58,076 nucleotides of DNA from Bacteriovoracaceae bacterium UBA6153. GTDB lineage: Bacteria > Bdellovibrionota > Bacteriovoracia > Bacteriovoracales > Bacteriovoracaceae. The first letter of the stretch is position 1, and each line of letters starts with the position of its first letter. A model generated the notes under the pieces. That model was not told the DNA's origin and did not search any database. It was given only the letters and a program-made list of their open reading frames with translations. This document shows, in pieces, positions 8,760 to 17,434 of this stretch. Position numbers and translations under genes: made by a program. Location of the stretch: positions 1 through 58,076 of the forward strand of contig DIUR01000024.1 of NCBI GenBank assembly GCA_002428265.1. The letters run 5' to 3'.

Positions 8760-9742
8760 AAGAAGTCGTCGTATGCATTCCTACTTATAATGCCGAGTCT
8801 ACGATTGCTCAGACGATTGAATCCTTGATGATACAGGACTACCCAATCAAGAAAATTAAGATTTTTGATAATCAGTCTACAGATAGAACAGCTCAGATCA
8901 TTACGCAGTTCATTTCAAAAAATTCTACTATTGAATTAAGTATCAACGAAACTAATGTCGGAGCAGAAGGCAATTTTACTAAATGCATCCAGGCCGCAGA
9001 AGGAGACTACTGCGCTATTGCTCATGCAGATGACCTTTATAACCCCAATTATATCTCGACTTCAATCAAGGCACTAGAGGCCCATCCAGATTGTGTAGCA
9101 AGCTTTTGCGGGGCCTATGAAGTCGATGCAAGTGGAGTTACAACTGGTGAGCGCTTTTATCCTTCAGAGTTGAAAGATAAAGAAATTTCTATCTTATCTT
9201 TAAATGATTTATTAGGCCTTACTTTCAAATATGCAAATTTCATAACATGCCCATCAGTGATGGTGAGATCCAACGTCTATAAAAACAATATTAAATTTTG
9301 GAATGGCGAAAGATTCAAATCGTCTGCAGACCTAGACGTTTGGCTTAGGCTTACTCAATTCGGAAATATTTTAGGAATAAAAGATAAGATCATGCGCTAT
9401 AGAGTAGCTGAAGCAAGTTACAGCTTTAGAATTGCCAAAAAAAGAATCACAAGGCATGACATTTTTTTGGTTCTAGATCATTACAAGTCTCTCTATCAAT
9501 CTAGCCTTTCAGATAATGATGAAGAAAATTATTATTTTTTAAATTTAAAAGATCAGGCCTTGAGAAGTCTTAATATCCTTCGAACTAATAACAAAAGCGT
9601 AACCTTTCCAAGTGATATTGATTTTCATTTAACTATTGTTTTAAAGAAAATGTTTGCTTCAAAATGGCATTTTAAAATGGGATTATCCATTGTTGGCATT
9701 TATGCAATTACCAAAATTGCTAAGCTAGGATGGAAAAAATAA
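8756..9742 (+). CDS. Family 2 (GT-A) glycosyltransferase
   Basis: A 328-residue protein opening with VVVCIPTYNAESTIAQTI, the GT2 nucleotide-binding strand. Then come KIFDNQSTDRT, NVGAEGN, and AIAHADDLYNP carrying the metal-binding DxD-like motif, and a later SSADLDVWLRL that resembles the ED acceptor motif. The C-terminus is basic with a short hydrophobic stretch, so membrane association is likely. It uses a nucleotide-diphospho-sugar at the cytoplasmic face. It is coupled to the flippase (ATGA) and touches the next gene at TAATG. Confidence 0.9.
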   Translation: MKEVVVCIPTYNAESTIAQTIESLMIQDYPIKKIKIFDNQSTDRTAQIITQFISKNSTIELSINETNVGAEGNFTKCIQAAEGDYCAIAHADDLYNPNYISTSIKALEAHPDCVASFCGAYEVDASGVTTGERFYPSELKDKEISILSLNDLLGLTFKYANFITCPSVMVRSNVYKNNIKFWNGERFKSSADLDVWLRLTQFGNILGIKDKIMRYRVAEASYSFRIAKKRITRHDIFLVLDHYKSLYQSSLSDNDEENYYFLNLKDQALRSLNILRTNNKSVTFPSDIDFHLTIVLKKMFASKWHFKMGLSIVGIYAITKIAKLGWKK

Positions 9743-10839
9743 TGCAAAAGGTAGTTGTTCAGTTATTACGAGCTCCAGCTGGTGGTATCAGAAAGCACGT
9801 GTTGGATATTATCGATGAACTTTCAAATGATAAAATTAAGCAAATATTCATAACCAATATTAAAGAATCTGATGTTGATCTGTCTTATCTTGCGAAAAAC
9901 AAAAATATTGAAATCCATCACCTCGATATTCGTGAAAGCCCCGGATTTAGTGACTTTAAAAATATAATTAATATCTACAAGATTTTAAAAAATAAAAAAG
10001 TTTCAGTTATTCATGGGCATGGAGCCAAGGGAGGCCTGTATGCAAGAGTGCTTGCGCCTTGTCTACGCGCCAAGTGCGTTTACACTCCTCATGGAGGAAG
10101 TCTTCACAGAGTGCACGGGAAAATCAAAAATATTGTTTATGACATTATTGAAAAGATGATGATGCCTGTAACTGACGTTTTATTATTTGAATCAAAATAC
10201 TCAAGTGAGATTTATAAGAAAAATATTAGTGATGGCGGACAAAAGGTTCTTATAAATTATAATGGTGTAGGTTTGCCCGATAGCTTTTCAAAGAGTCTTT
10301 ATAAGGCCGGTGAGAAGATGAATTTTGCCAGCTTTGGTCTTTTGAGACATCTCAAAGGGCACGATATTTTTCTTGAAGCCTGCCATCTTCTTAAAAATAA
10401 AAACATTCCATTTTCTTATACTATTTATGGCAGCGGAGACTTCGAGCCTGAACTTCTAAATTTAATCAAGAAGTACAATCTTCAAAATGAAGTTAAATTT
10501 TTTAATTATTCACCCAATGTTTATCAGGAAATGATGAAATATGATTTCATTGTTCACCCATCACGATTTGAATCTTTTGGTTACGTTCCAGTTGAGGCAA
10601 TGGCGGTTAAAGTTCCAGTGATTGCGTCTCATGAAGGTGGATTGAAGGAAGTTGTCGATTCGTATTCTGGATACATTGCCTATGATAACTCGCCTGAATC
10701 TTATTTGAAAATTGTTGAGAGTTTATTTCAAGGTGATCCTGAGCTAGAGTCTAAAATTGAGCACGCATACAATCGTATTCAGCAGCTATTTTCTAAGAAG
10801 GCGATGATTTCTAATATTGAGAAGGTTTATCTTTCATAA
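9742..10839 (+). CDS. Family 4 (GT-B) glycosyltransferase
   Basis: The ATG at 9742 overlaps the preceding stop by one base (TAATG) and has GGA 7 bases upstream; an in-frame ATG at 9730 would add MEKI. The protein starts QLLRAPAGGIRKHVLDI, a glycogen-synthase-like Gly loop, and has the GT4 C-terminal donor site with HPSRFESFGYVPVEAMA and VIASHEGGLKEVV (E-x7-E pattern). It is the last gene of the overlapping glycosyltransferase run. The 166 bases after it contain no obvious U-tailed hairpin before the BrnT operator. Confidence 0.9.
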   Translation: MQKVVVQLLRAPAGGIRKHVLDIIDELSNDKIKQIFITNIKESDVDLSYLAKNKNIEIHHLDIRESPGFSDFKNIINIYKILKNKKVSVIHGHGAKGGLYARVLAPCLRAKCVYTPHGGSLHRVHGKIKNIVYDIIEKMMMPVTDVLLFESKYSSEIYKKNISDGGQKVLINYNGVGLPDSFSKSLYKAGEKMNFASFGLLRHLKGHDIFLEACHLLKNKNIPFSYTIYGSGDFEPELLNLIKKYNLQNEVKFFNYSPNVYQEMMKYDFIVHPSRFESFGYVPVEAMAVKVPVIASHEGGLKEVVDSYSGYIAYDNSPESYLKIVESLFQGDPELESKIEHAYNRIQQLFSKKAMISNIEKVYLS

Positions 10840-10980
10840 GCTGATTGTTTCTTAATAAGGAGCAACCCTTTCAGGTTTTCATTTGCACATATATTCAAAG
10901 CTATAAAATCAGCAACTTATAAAAAAGCCCCCACACCTTCAACTTGCATAAGATTAAGCAGCATTGATTGTTTAATTTAT

Positions 10981-10994
10981 AAAGTATATACTTT
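10981..10994. promoter_or_regulatory. Perfect 14-bp palindrome, candidate BrnA operator
   Basis: AAAGTATATACTTT is its own reverse complement and lies 11 bases before the GTG start of brnT. BrnA antitoxins repress their own operon by binding a palindrome near the promoter, so this is the best operator candidate. A shorter AGTATATACT occurs at about 45162 in another promoter region, so the core may be partly promoter-like (TATACT). Confidence 0.55.
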
Positions 10995-11005
10995 GGTGGT
11001 TCCTT

Positions 11006-11293
11006 GTGGAATATGTTTGGGATTCTAAAAAAGCTCTAATTAACTACGAAAAGCATGGAGTTCGCTTTGAAGAAGCTCAAGTCATCTGGTCTGATCCATA
11101 TTCACTTGAGTTTTTAGATCCTGATAATTCAATGAATGAGGAACGTTACTTAAAAGTTGGGTTAAATCCTTTCAGGGGGATCCTGCTAGTCGTATTTTGT
11201 GAAATAGGCCACGGTGAAACTATTAGAATAATATCCGCCAGAAAAGCCACATCAGCAGAGAGAGAAATATATGAGAAAGAACTACGATCTTAA
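11006..11293 (+). CDS. brnT: BrnT-family ribonuclease toxin
   Basis: The 95-residue protein matches BrnT (PF04365) throughout: YVWDSKKALINYEKHGVRF at the N-terminus, a central EERYLKVGL, and the C-terminal IRIISARKATSAEREIYE. BrnT folds like RelE and cleaves mRNA. I use the GTG at 11006, since no ATG fits. It overlaps the antitoxin gene by 23 bases, the toxin-first order of brnTA. The operon sits at the boundary between the polysaccharide locus and an accessory region, a common place for such modules. Confidence 0.92.
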   Translation: MEYVWDSKKALINYEKHGVRFEEAQVIWSDPYSLEFLDPDNSMNEERYLKVGLNPFRGILLVVFCEIGHGETIRIISARKATSAEREIYEKELRS

Positions 11294-11510
11294 GACTTTG
11301 AAAAAAAAGCCAGGCAAACCAAAGGTTGATCCAGAAGCTACTCGCACAATGATATCCTTAAAAATAGATGCAAATAATTTAGCTGAAATCAAAAATGAAG
11401 CAGAAAGATTAGGAATGCCTTATCAAACTTTAATGAACAGTATTCTTCACAGATATATTCATGGTGAACTCATTGACAAAAAAGATTTGAAACTTCTAAA
11501 ACTAGGATGA
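11271..11510 (+). CDS. brnA: BrnA/CopG-type antitoxin
   Basis: A 79-residue basic protein with a flexible N-terminus (RKNYDLKTLKKKPGKPKV) that in BrnA wraps the toxin, followed by a ribbon-helix-helix: the strand RTMISLKID, a helix with EIKNEAERLGMPYQTLMNS, and the closing helix. This is the BrnA/CopG arrangement for binding the palindrome upstream of the operon. Its start lies inside brnT (23 base overlap), so translation is coupled. Confidence 0.88.
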   Translation: MRKNYDLKTLKKKPGKPKVDPEATRTMISLKIDANNLAEIKNEAERLGMPYQTLMNSILHRYIHGELIDKKDLKLLKLG

Positions 11511-11762
11511 ATACTCACAACTTATAATTTAGAACCCGACCCCAAAGCAGAGTTTCATTAAGGCCTCCCTCGGTGAAATTCTGACCACGAATTTTTTTGC
11601 TAAAATACATATTTCATTTAATAAGGATCAGATCGCACCACGATCATCGTGTCATTGGAAAAAATTGCCGAGTAAAAATTGGCATAACATTGGCAACTTC
11701 ATCAACTAAGACCACGGATTTGGTCTACCAATAGACATTAATCAAATATAGGAGCGCCAAGG
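11511..11762. other. Upstream region of the SLT-like lipoprotein gene with small repeats
   Basis: No gene is seen here. It holds a 13-base imperfect palindrome CACGATCATCGTG at 11639-11651 and a tandem of two 11-base units that both begin ATTGGCA (11678-11699). TAGGAG at 11749-11754 is the ribosome binding site for the gene at 11763. The repeats could be regulator binding sites. Confidence 0.35.
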
Positions 11763-12968
11763 ATGGAGCTAACTAAAAAGCCTGCACAAAATGTGCTTAT
11801 GTGTTCTCTTTTCTTTATTACACTAATATTTAACTCGGCCTGTACACCTGTTCCGGGTGATGGAGTAACAACTGATGATACAACTCAAGAAGAAACAGTA
11901 GGCGAATCAGAAGGACAAAATCCAATTCAGCCGACTAATCCTCCGGCCAGCATAGAAGATGTCACGCCCCCTTTGGATCTTAGTGAATATATCAGTTCAT
12001 CTTCACTGATTGGTGGAATCGTAGACGATTATCAAAATCAGACAGAGCTTCTTAAAACTAGAAGTCTTGTGAATCAAGACAAGGTCGATACATGTAATGC
12101 TGATAAAAACGCAAACTCTAACGAGAGATTCTCCGACCAAATCAGCTACTATACAGAGCTCATGATGAAGAACACGCCTGCAAAAGTTGGAATCGTAGGA
12201 AGTTATTATGGATCACCGTCTAATGATGCTAGTTATTTTCCAACGTCATTGGTGAGTCATCCATTGTGCATTTCAACAGCATCGTCACTGACACAAACTC
12301 TGAAGAAAGTGCCCTCACAGGCCGTAATAGACAAACTCAACCGTTTTGCAACTAAGGTGAATGATCTTAGAGACCAGGCGATGTCAGGAGACAGAGCGGC
12401 CAAAGTAGAGCTTCTGCAAACATGGACTAAGTTATTTTCATGCTTAGCCTATAAAGAATCCTTAAGCTCCGCTGACAGTAGTGCCTCTAGAAGTGTCGCT
12501 AGTGCAAATGCACCAGCAGGTTACGTAAAACCATCTGGTGTGGAGTTCTATAATGATCCTGCTCAGGATGCAGCTTCAAGATTAAACATTGGAATGTTTC
12601 AATTTACTCCAAACTCTTCGGGTAATATCAGACCATGTTTGAAAGCATGGAACGAGATGCATTCAACATCACCATCGTGTCAGGTTAATGAGACTGGTTC
12701 CCAAGCTGAAATGATTAAAGTTCTTGGTAGCTCGCTTCAAAGTTTCAATGCATTCTGTGGTGTTCACAAAATTGTTCAAACTTTCGCGATACAAGTTAAT
12801 ACGACAAGCTCAGGATCAACTCATCCTGGCAATAGCGGCAAGAGTGCAGCTAATAGATGTGTGACTCCACATTTTTATGCAGGGAAGGCTTATAATCATT
12901 TTGGCCCGCTTCAGAACTCGACGGGGAGTAATATGAATCAATTGTATTCTTGTATTGAGGATTCTTAA
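11763..12968 (+). CDS. Exported protein with divergent SLT/lysozyme-like domain
   Basis: A 401-residue protein with an N-terminal export signal ending in NSAC (Cys27). This is a weak lipobox because position -3 is Asn. A low-complexity acidic linker follows (to about residue 70). The C-terminal half has CLAYKESLS followed by RLNIGMFQF. An ES motif followed by G-[LM]-[MF]-Q is the core of soluble lytic transglycosylases, with the Glu as catalytic acid. The intervening insert is long and the rest of the domain is divergent, so peptidoglycan cleavage is a moderate-confidence inference. Many Cys residues (CNADKN, HPLC, CQV, FCG, RCV, YSC) suggest disulfides in the periplasm or outside the cell. 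Confidence 0.6.
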   Translation: MELTKKPAQNVLMCSLFFITLIFNSACTPVPGDGVTTDDTTQEETVGESEGQNPIQPTNPPASIEDVTPPLDLSEYISSSSLIGGIVDDYQNQTELLKTRSLVNQDKVDTCNADKNANSNERFSDQISYYTELMMKNTPAKVGIVGSYYGSPSNDASYFPTSLVSHPLCISTASSLTQTLKKVPSQAVIDKLNRFATKVNDLRDQAMSGDRAAKVELLQTWTKLFSCLAYKESLSSADSSASRSVASANAPAGYVKPSGVEFYNDPAQDAASRLNIGMFQFTPNSSGNIRPCLKAWNEMHSTSPSCQVNETGSQAEMIKVLGSSLQSFNAFCGVHKIVQTFAIQVNTTSSGSTHPGNSGKSAANRCVTPHFYAGKAYNHFGPLQNSTGSNMNQLYSCIEDS

Positions 12969-13221
12969 GTTAATCATTGAATGTTAACGATATGTTTTAT
13001 CTAAATAAGATAGCGACAGGTCCAGCGGCTCGCTAGGAAGCTTTCTGCTGCATTTCAGTTGAGTCAAATCCAATTAGAAACTGCAGAGAAATAGACCTCT
13101 TCAGATATTGATAGCTCGCATTTCTAAAATAACAATTATCAGTACTGTTCGTTAATAATTTCAAGGCTTTCGTTTTTAAATATAGTTAAGGACATTGCAG
13201 TTTCTTCTAAAGAGGAATGCA

Positions 13222-13532
13222 ATGAAAAAAAATGACTTTGAACTGTTTTTTTGCCAAATTTTAGATATTGATTTGAATCTAACCCAAGAGCGCAGAGAGC
13301 ATATTGTAAGAAGACACCCTGAATTTAGTAGTTTAGAAAGAGAGTTTTCTGAAACAGTCCTTCTGCCAGATTTTATTATTAAGAAACCTACCGAAGAGTG
13401 CCTTTTGTAAAATGGCAAAGTTCAATTTTTAATGGTAAGTTTATGGTCGTTGTTGTGAAGCTTGATGTCGCCCGCAATTGGATAATTACAGCTTACTTGA
13501 GTAGAACAAGACCAACAGGAGAATTACTGTGA
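13222..13532 (+). pseudogene. Frameshifted PBECR/RelE-like nuclease toxin
   Basis: From the ATG at 13222, with AGAGGAATG upstream, the frame reads a helix-rich N-terminus with LTQERREHIVRRHPEF and ETVLLPDFIIKK, then stops at 13408-13410. The frame one base back, from about 13383, continues seamlessly with ETYRRVPFVKWQ, NGKFMVVVVKLD, NWIITAYLSRTRPTGELL and a stop at 13530-13532. Together these give the pattern of the phage Barnase-EndoU-ColicinE5/D-RelE-like (PBECR) domain: His in ERREHI..RHPE, then a hydrophobic strand, then IITAY. A single-base deletion near 13381-13392 explains the break. The end overlaps the DUF2283 gene by GTGA, the layout of a toxin-antitoxin pair. Confidence 0.65.
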
Positions 13533-13771
13533 CTGAGCAAGTTAATAATTTAACATTTGAATATGATTCAATTGGCGATATTTTATATATTTCAAAAATT
13601 AAACCTTATCTTCTTCAAGAAAGTGATGAGATTGATGATGGAATTATTGCGCGAATGAATCCATCAACGTTAGAAATAGAGTCCTTGGAAATTTTAAGCT
13701 TTCAAAAACGCTTAGAAAAAAATCCTTCTTTTAGTCTTCCAATTATTGCTAAATTTTTTAAGTCTGCTTAA
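13529..13771 (+). CDS. DUF2283 family small protein, likely antitoxin-like partner
   Basis: The 80-residue protein starts at GTG 13529, overlapping the preceding stop (GTGA). It shows the DUF2283 pattern: FEYDSIGDILYIS at the start, DDGIIARMNPSTLEIESLEIL in the middle, and a short C-terminal helix. DUF2283 proteins are small beta-rich proteins often encoded beside toxin-like DUF4258/RelE-like genes. Here the upstream neighbour is a broken PBECR-like nuclease. The antitoxin role is inferred from context. A weak GC hairpin (GGGCG/CGCCC, 13789-13806) follows and could end the transcript. Confidence 0.75.
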   Translation: MTEQVNNLTFEYDSIGDILYISKIKPYLLQESDEIDDGIIARMNPSTLEIESLEILSFQKRLEKNPSFSLPIIAKFFKSA

Positions 13772-13986
13772 TTTGAGCGCCAGAGAGGGGGCGGTAGAAG
13801 TCGCCCATTTATCTGCTATAGAAAATGATGCTTACGAATTAACCAAAAAAAATCCAGAGAAAATTGCTGTAAGTCTTGGCGTTCATCCATTGATTATCTT
13901 ATTTCCTCGGGTGTTAACCATTGGTTTCCATCCAGAAACCATTTTATATAGACTAAGGATTTTAACTACGATAATTTCTTTAATTG

Positions 13987-14775
13987 ATGAATGAAATAAC
14001 TCAACATAAAACTCTTCTGCTGAAGTATTAAAGAGCTTTCTACAAAAAAAGAATAAAAAAAAATCTGTACTCGTTGCGCGCTTTTGCACGAGACCTAGGT
14101 ATTTCCCCAGATTTTGTGACCCAAATCCTTAATGGAAAAAAACGAATTAACGTTAGTCGAGCAGTCGAAATAGCTAAAGCGTTGAAACTTACAGAAACCG
14201 AAAAATCTTCTTTGGTAGATGCCGTTTCTCATGAAAGTGGTATCGACCTAAAAGTTCGAGAAGAAGTCAATTACGATGCGTTGGTTGATCTTTCAAAAGA
14301 AGAGTTTATAGCTGTTGCGAATTGGTATCATTTTGCGATTTTAGATTTAGTAACGACAGAAAATTTTCAACCAAATTCCTCTTGGATTGCCAACAAACTA
14401 GGAATTTCAGTATCTGATGCAGAAATGGGATTAGCACGCTTATTAAAAATAGGCCTATTGATAGAGAAAGATGGAACGATTAAGAAAGCCAACAGACAAG
14501 TTCGATTTCCTACAAAAGTTTCTATTGATGCAGTCAGAGAGCATCACAACCAAATGATGGATAGAGCAAAGAAGCAACTTGAAAGAACGGATGAAAATTC
14601 GTTTAACAAACGCATGGTTTGTTCAATTACTTGTGCAGCTGATCCTCGAAAAATTGAAGAGGCCAGAAAGCGAGTGCTTGATTTTCAACAAGAGCTTGCT
14701 AATTTTCTAAGTGCCGATGAGGGTTGTGAGGAAGTTTATCAGCTTAATATTCAATTGTTCCCTCACACGAATTAA
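13987..14775 (+). pseudogene. TIGR02147/DUF4423 regulator interrupted by in-frame TAA
   Basis: From the ATG at 13987 the frame reads MNEITQHKTLLLKY, a TAA at 14029-14031, and then in the same frame RAFYKKRIKKNLYSLRAFAR. The sequence on both sides of the TAA is the usual N-terminus of TIGR02147 proteins (Y-L-R-x-F-Y-K-K-R, then SLRAFARDLGIS). The rest is intact: HTH with SPDFVTQILNGKKRI, then a DUF4423 domain (WYHFAILDL, WIANKLGIS) ending in NIQLFPHTN. A single TTA to TAA change would explain the break. Re-initiation at TTG 14074 would remove the start of the HTH. The secreted-protein gene 17 bases downstream is the usual partner of this family. Confidence 0.72.
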
Positions 14776-14791
14776 AGATGGAGCTCTATTT

Positions 14792-15412
14792 ATGAAATCT
14801 AAAATATTTATCTTAAGTCTTTTAATGTCTTTTTTATTTTCTTTGAGTGTGTCTGCAATAGAGTCTTCTGGTAGAACTTCTGGCGTTGGTGGCGGCGGCG
14901 ACGGTAAGATGATTCGCTCTCTCATTTTAAAAGCAAAGCGCGAGAGAATGGTTGATAGGCTTATTCAGGTCTTTACTTCTCAAGATGTTATCGACTACGC
15001 CACTATAAGAAATAGTTTATATGGCTATGCTTTGGGAACTACTAAGTTAGAAAATCTTAAGGCGAATGCTATTTTGCAAGATATGATTTCTAAAGGATTT
15101 CTGGCCGATTTAAAAACAGTGAAATTTATTGCCTCTAAAAAATGTGTTGATAGTGATGGAGTAGAGAGAGCTGCAAGTACCACTATGAACAGACCTGGTG
15201 CTGATATTTGCTTTAATCCAGAAAGGATTGTCGATGAGTTCGGCCCTTATATTCAAGATAGCGATCTAGTAGGCTTAGTGATGCATGAGTTTGCTCATCA
15301 TTATGGGTATGAAGATACAGATCATTTTTTTGCTGCACATGTGGCGATGGAGTACCAAAAAAAGTCCAATAATTTCTTAGTCCCATTTAATGACTCATTT
15401 TTTTATCGCTAA
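14792..15412 (+). CDS. Secreted protein with HEFAHH metalloprotease-like motif
   Basis: The start is the ATG at 14792, preceded by GGAGC; a longer frame begins inside the upstream gene. The 206-residue product has a signal peptide (KIFILSLLMSFLFSLSVSA) and then a Gly-rich patch (SGVGGGGDGKM), a helical region, and LVGLVMHEFAHHYGYEDTDH near the C-terminus. HExxH is the zinc-binding helix of many metallopeptidases, and the following acidic/His residues could supply a third ligand. No named family is recognised. It is 17 bases downstream of the TIGR02147 regulator, consistent with co-transcription. If the regulator is dead, control of this gene may be altered. Confidence 0.7.
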   Translation: MKSKIFILSLLMSFLFSLSVSAIESSGRTSGVGGGGDGKMIRSLILKAKRERMVDRLIQVFTSQDVIDYATIRNSLYGYALGTTKLENLKANAILQDMISKGFLADLKTVKFIASKKCVDSDGVERAASTTMNRPGADICFNPERIVDEFGPYIQDSDLVGLVMHEFAHHYGYEDTDHFFAAHVAMEYQKKSNNFLVPFNDSFFYR

Positions 15413-15637
15413 CTGTGACTATTTTTTCCTGCATTAACTCTCAGTTAACACTTATATACTCTTTCGCATAAGTTGTTTTTTGTTTGATGATTCCTTTGTA
15501 TTCATTGGTGTTTTTTTAATGCTCTCCCAAAAATAGCTTCGTTTTAGATGAAATGAAGCCTTGGTCGGTTTTTTTAAATAAACAAAATTTTTATTATTGT
15601 CTTAAAATTAATTTATTAATTGAATTGGAGAATAATA

Positions 15638-17020
15638 ATGTCGATCAAACCTAATTTTACTTTTCGTAACAGTAGAGGGTTCTCGTTAGTAGAGGTCACA
15701 ATCGCTGCGGGAATAATGGGTGCATTATCTTTAGCTACAATGCAAATCTTTAAAGAGAATGCGAAATCACAAAAAAGAAGTAAGACTACACTCGAGGCTC
15801 AATCTTTAATAAATTCTATTCAGACTACACTATTGAATAAAGAAAGTTGTGAACATACACTCAATAATATTCCAGTGGTAAATGGATCCAAAGTTAACGA
15901 GATTAAGAATAGAATGGGCGCTACACTATTAGGCACATCATTGACCTATGGTAACGCCATAAAGATAGATTCAATGTGGCTTGATGACTCATCTATTGTA
16001 GGTGGTTACGGTGAAGCCAGCTTAAAAATAAAACTAGAAAAAACAAGTAAGCTTGCAGCCACTGGTAATAATCGTTTCGTTGTAAGTTCAATCCCAGTGC
16101 GAGTACAAGTAGAAAATGGTCTAGTTAAAAGTTGTTATTCATCAACTGAAAACGCAATAGATACTTCAAAGAATGAAGCTTGTACCGCGCTTGGAGGTAT
16201 CTTAAAGGATAATAAAACTTGCGAGCTAGTTCAGTATCCTCAAGCACCTTCAAGATCTCTTGCTGTATCAACTGATTACATAAGTAATTATGTAAAAAAA
16301 GATGGCGATATGATGACTGGGGATTTAATCGGAACAAAGTTTTGTGTTGGAGATAACTGTCGAGACTTTACTGAGAAGACATGTGCTCCAGGACAGTTAG
16401 TAGAAAAAATAAACGGAGATGGATCTCTTGTTTGTAAGGGAATTTCGTGCCCGGAGAATAAATACTTTGAAGGCTTCAATGCCTCAGGTGGAATCATTTG
16501 TAATAAGTTACCAACTGGCTCATGTGATTCAAATCAGTACATTGTAAAAATCAATTCAGACGGATCAGTTGTGTGTAAGGATGTCCCTTATCATTGGGGA
16601 GTTGTTTGCAGTCCCGGGACTTATATTGAGCAAATTTCTAGTTCTGGTGTTCCGACGTGTAAAACTATTACTTCGCTTTTAGGTAACATGAATTGTCCAG
16701 CGGGGAAGGCTTGTAAAATTGGAGAGGTGCTTAGAGGATTTGATGGTACTGGTGCCTTGATTTGTGAGGAGGCTCCGGGCGGGAGATCTTGCAAGACTAC
16801 TCACGCCTCAAATTCTAATCGCTTCGCGTGTCCTGTAACTCTCTCTGAGTTCGGTGATAATTACTCAGGGTCGTGTTTTGATAGTGAAGTTCCTCATATG
16901 GCAATAGGATATTCGGGAACTACCTCTGGTGGTGCTGCGAAGATTTTTCTCACAAAAACAAGGTTTACTGGTATTCGTGCGAGTCTTCTTTGTGTAGATG
17001 GGGTTGTAATTTCCATTTGA
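15638..17020 (+). CDS. Type IV pilin-like protein with C-terminal Cys repeats
   Basis: The start is ATG 15638, with TTGGAG 7 bases upstream. The 461-residue protein opens with a type III signal: basic leader ending in RG, then FSLVEVTIAAGIMGALSL, so a prepilin peptidase would cut before Phe and the Glu at +5 is present. A pseudopilin-like alpha/beta region follows (to about residue 210). From about residue 250 there are roughly five repeats of the form C-x2-G-x-x-[IV]-x-x-[IF]-x-x-[DS]-G-[ST]-x-[VI]-C (for example CAPGQLVEKINGDGSLVC and CDSNQYIVKINSDGSVVC). Such repeats suggest an extended disulfide-stabilised tip or stalk. It stands alone, about 225 bases from the preceding gene. Confidence 0.82.
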   Translation: MSIKPNFTFRNSRGFSLVEVTIAAGIMGALSLATMQIFKENAKSQKRSKTTLEAQSLINSIQTTLLNKESCEHTLNNIPVVNGSKVNEIKNRMGATLLGTSLTYGNAIKIDSMWLDDSSIVGGYGEASLKIKLEKTSKLAATGNNRFVVSSIPVRVQVENGLVKSCYSSTENAIDTSKNEACTALGGILKDNKTCELVQYPQAPSRSLAVSTDYISNYVKKDGDMMTGDLIGTKFCVGDNCRDFTEKTCAPGQLVEKINGDGSLVCKGISCPENKYFEGFNASGGIICNKLPTGSCDSNQYIVKINSDGSVVCKDVPYHWGVVCSPGTYIEQISSSGVPTCKTITSLLGNMNCPAGKACKIGEVLRGFDGTGALICEEAPGGRSCKTTHASNSNRFACPVTLSEFGDNYSGSCFDSEVPHMAIGYSGTTSGGAAKIFLTKTRFTGIRASLLCVDGVVISI

Positions 17021-17434
17021 TGAGCTTGGCAGTAAAGATCATCATAATCTTATTTGAGGATTCTTAGAACTCTCTAATTTTAATGACTTAATTTAAAACT
17101 CCAAAAGATAAAATGAATTAAACACAATAAATCTTAAAACTATGTCATTGAGTGACACGGTCAAGGCGCTTGTGTGTCTGAAAAATCCTTACTGGCTCAT
17201 AGATCAAAAGAAATATTAAATTCAGGATTATTACGAGAAATAGTTATAGGCGAGAGGTCTCTTTTTTATCTATTTAAAACTGTTAATTTTTTGTTAACGA
17301 TTTTATGAAGCTAAGTCAGTTTTTGACTACTGCTGATTTTTGCTGGGCACGGCACTTTTGTGGCACTCGGATTAACAACTCCTATTGAAACGTATATTGA
17401 CATTTTGTAGCCTTTGGGCTACAGTGAGGTAAGG
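17021..17434. other. Intergenic region before the HigBA-type module
   Basis: I see no gene in these roughly 410 bases. Short frames lack starts and ribosome binding sites. The only clear structure is the inverted repeat at 17406-17423. TTGTTAACGA at 17291-17300 and other AT-rich tracts give no clear promoter. Confidence 0.4.
17406..17423. promoter_or_regulatory. 7-bp inverted repeat upstream of toxin-antitoxin operon
   Basis: TGTAGCC-TTTG-GGCTACA forms a perfect 7-bp stem with a 4-base loop, ending 11 bases before the toxin ATG. It may be the antitoxin operator or an RNA hairpin next to the ribosome binding site GAGGTAAGG (17425-17433). Confidence 0.5.

Noticed and set aside
13746..13994. 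82-residue open frame between the DUF2283 gene and the TIGR02147 regulator
   Set aside because: It starts only at a TTG inside the DUF2283 gene, has no ribosome binding site and shows no recognisable motif.
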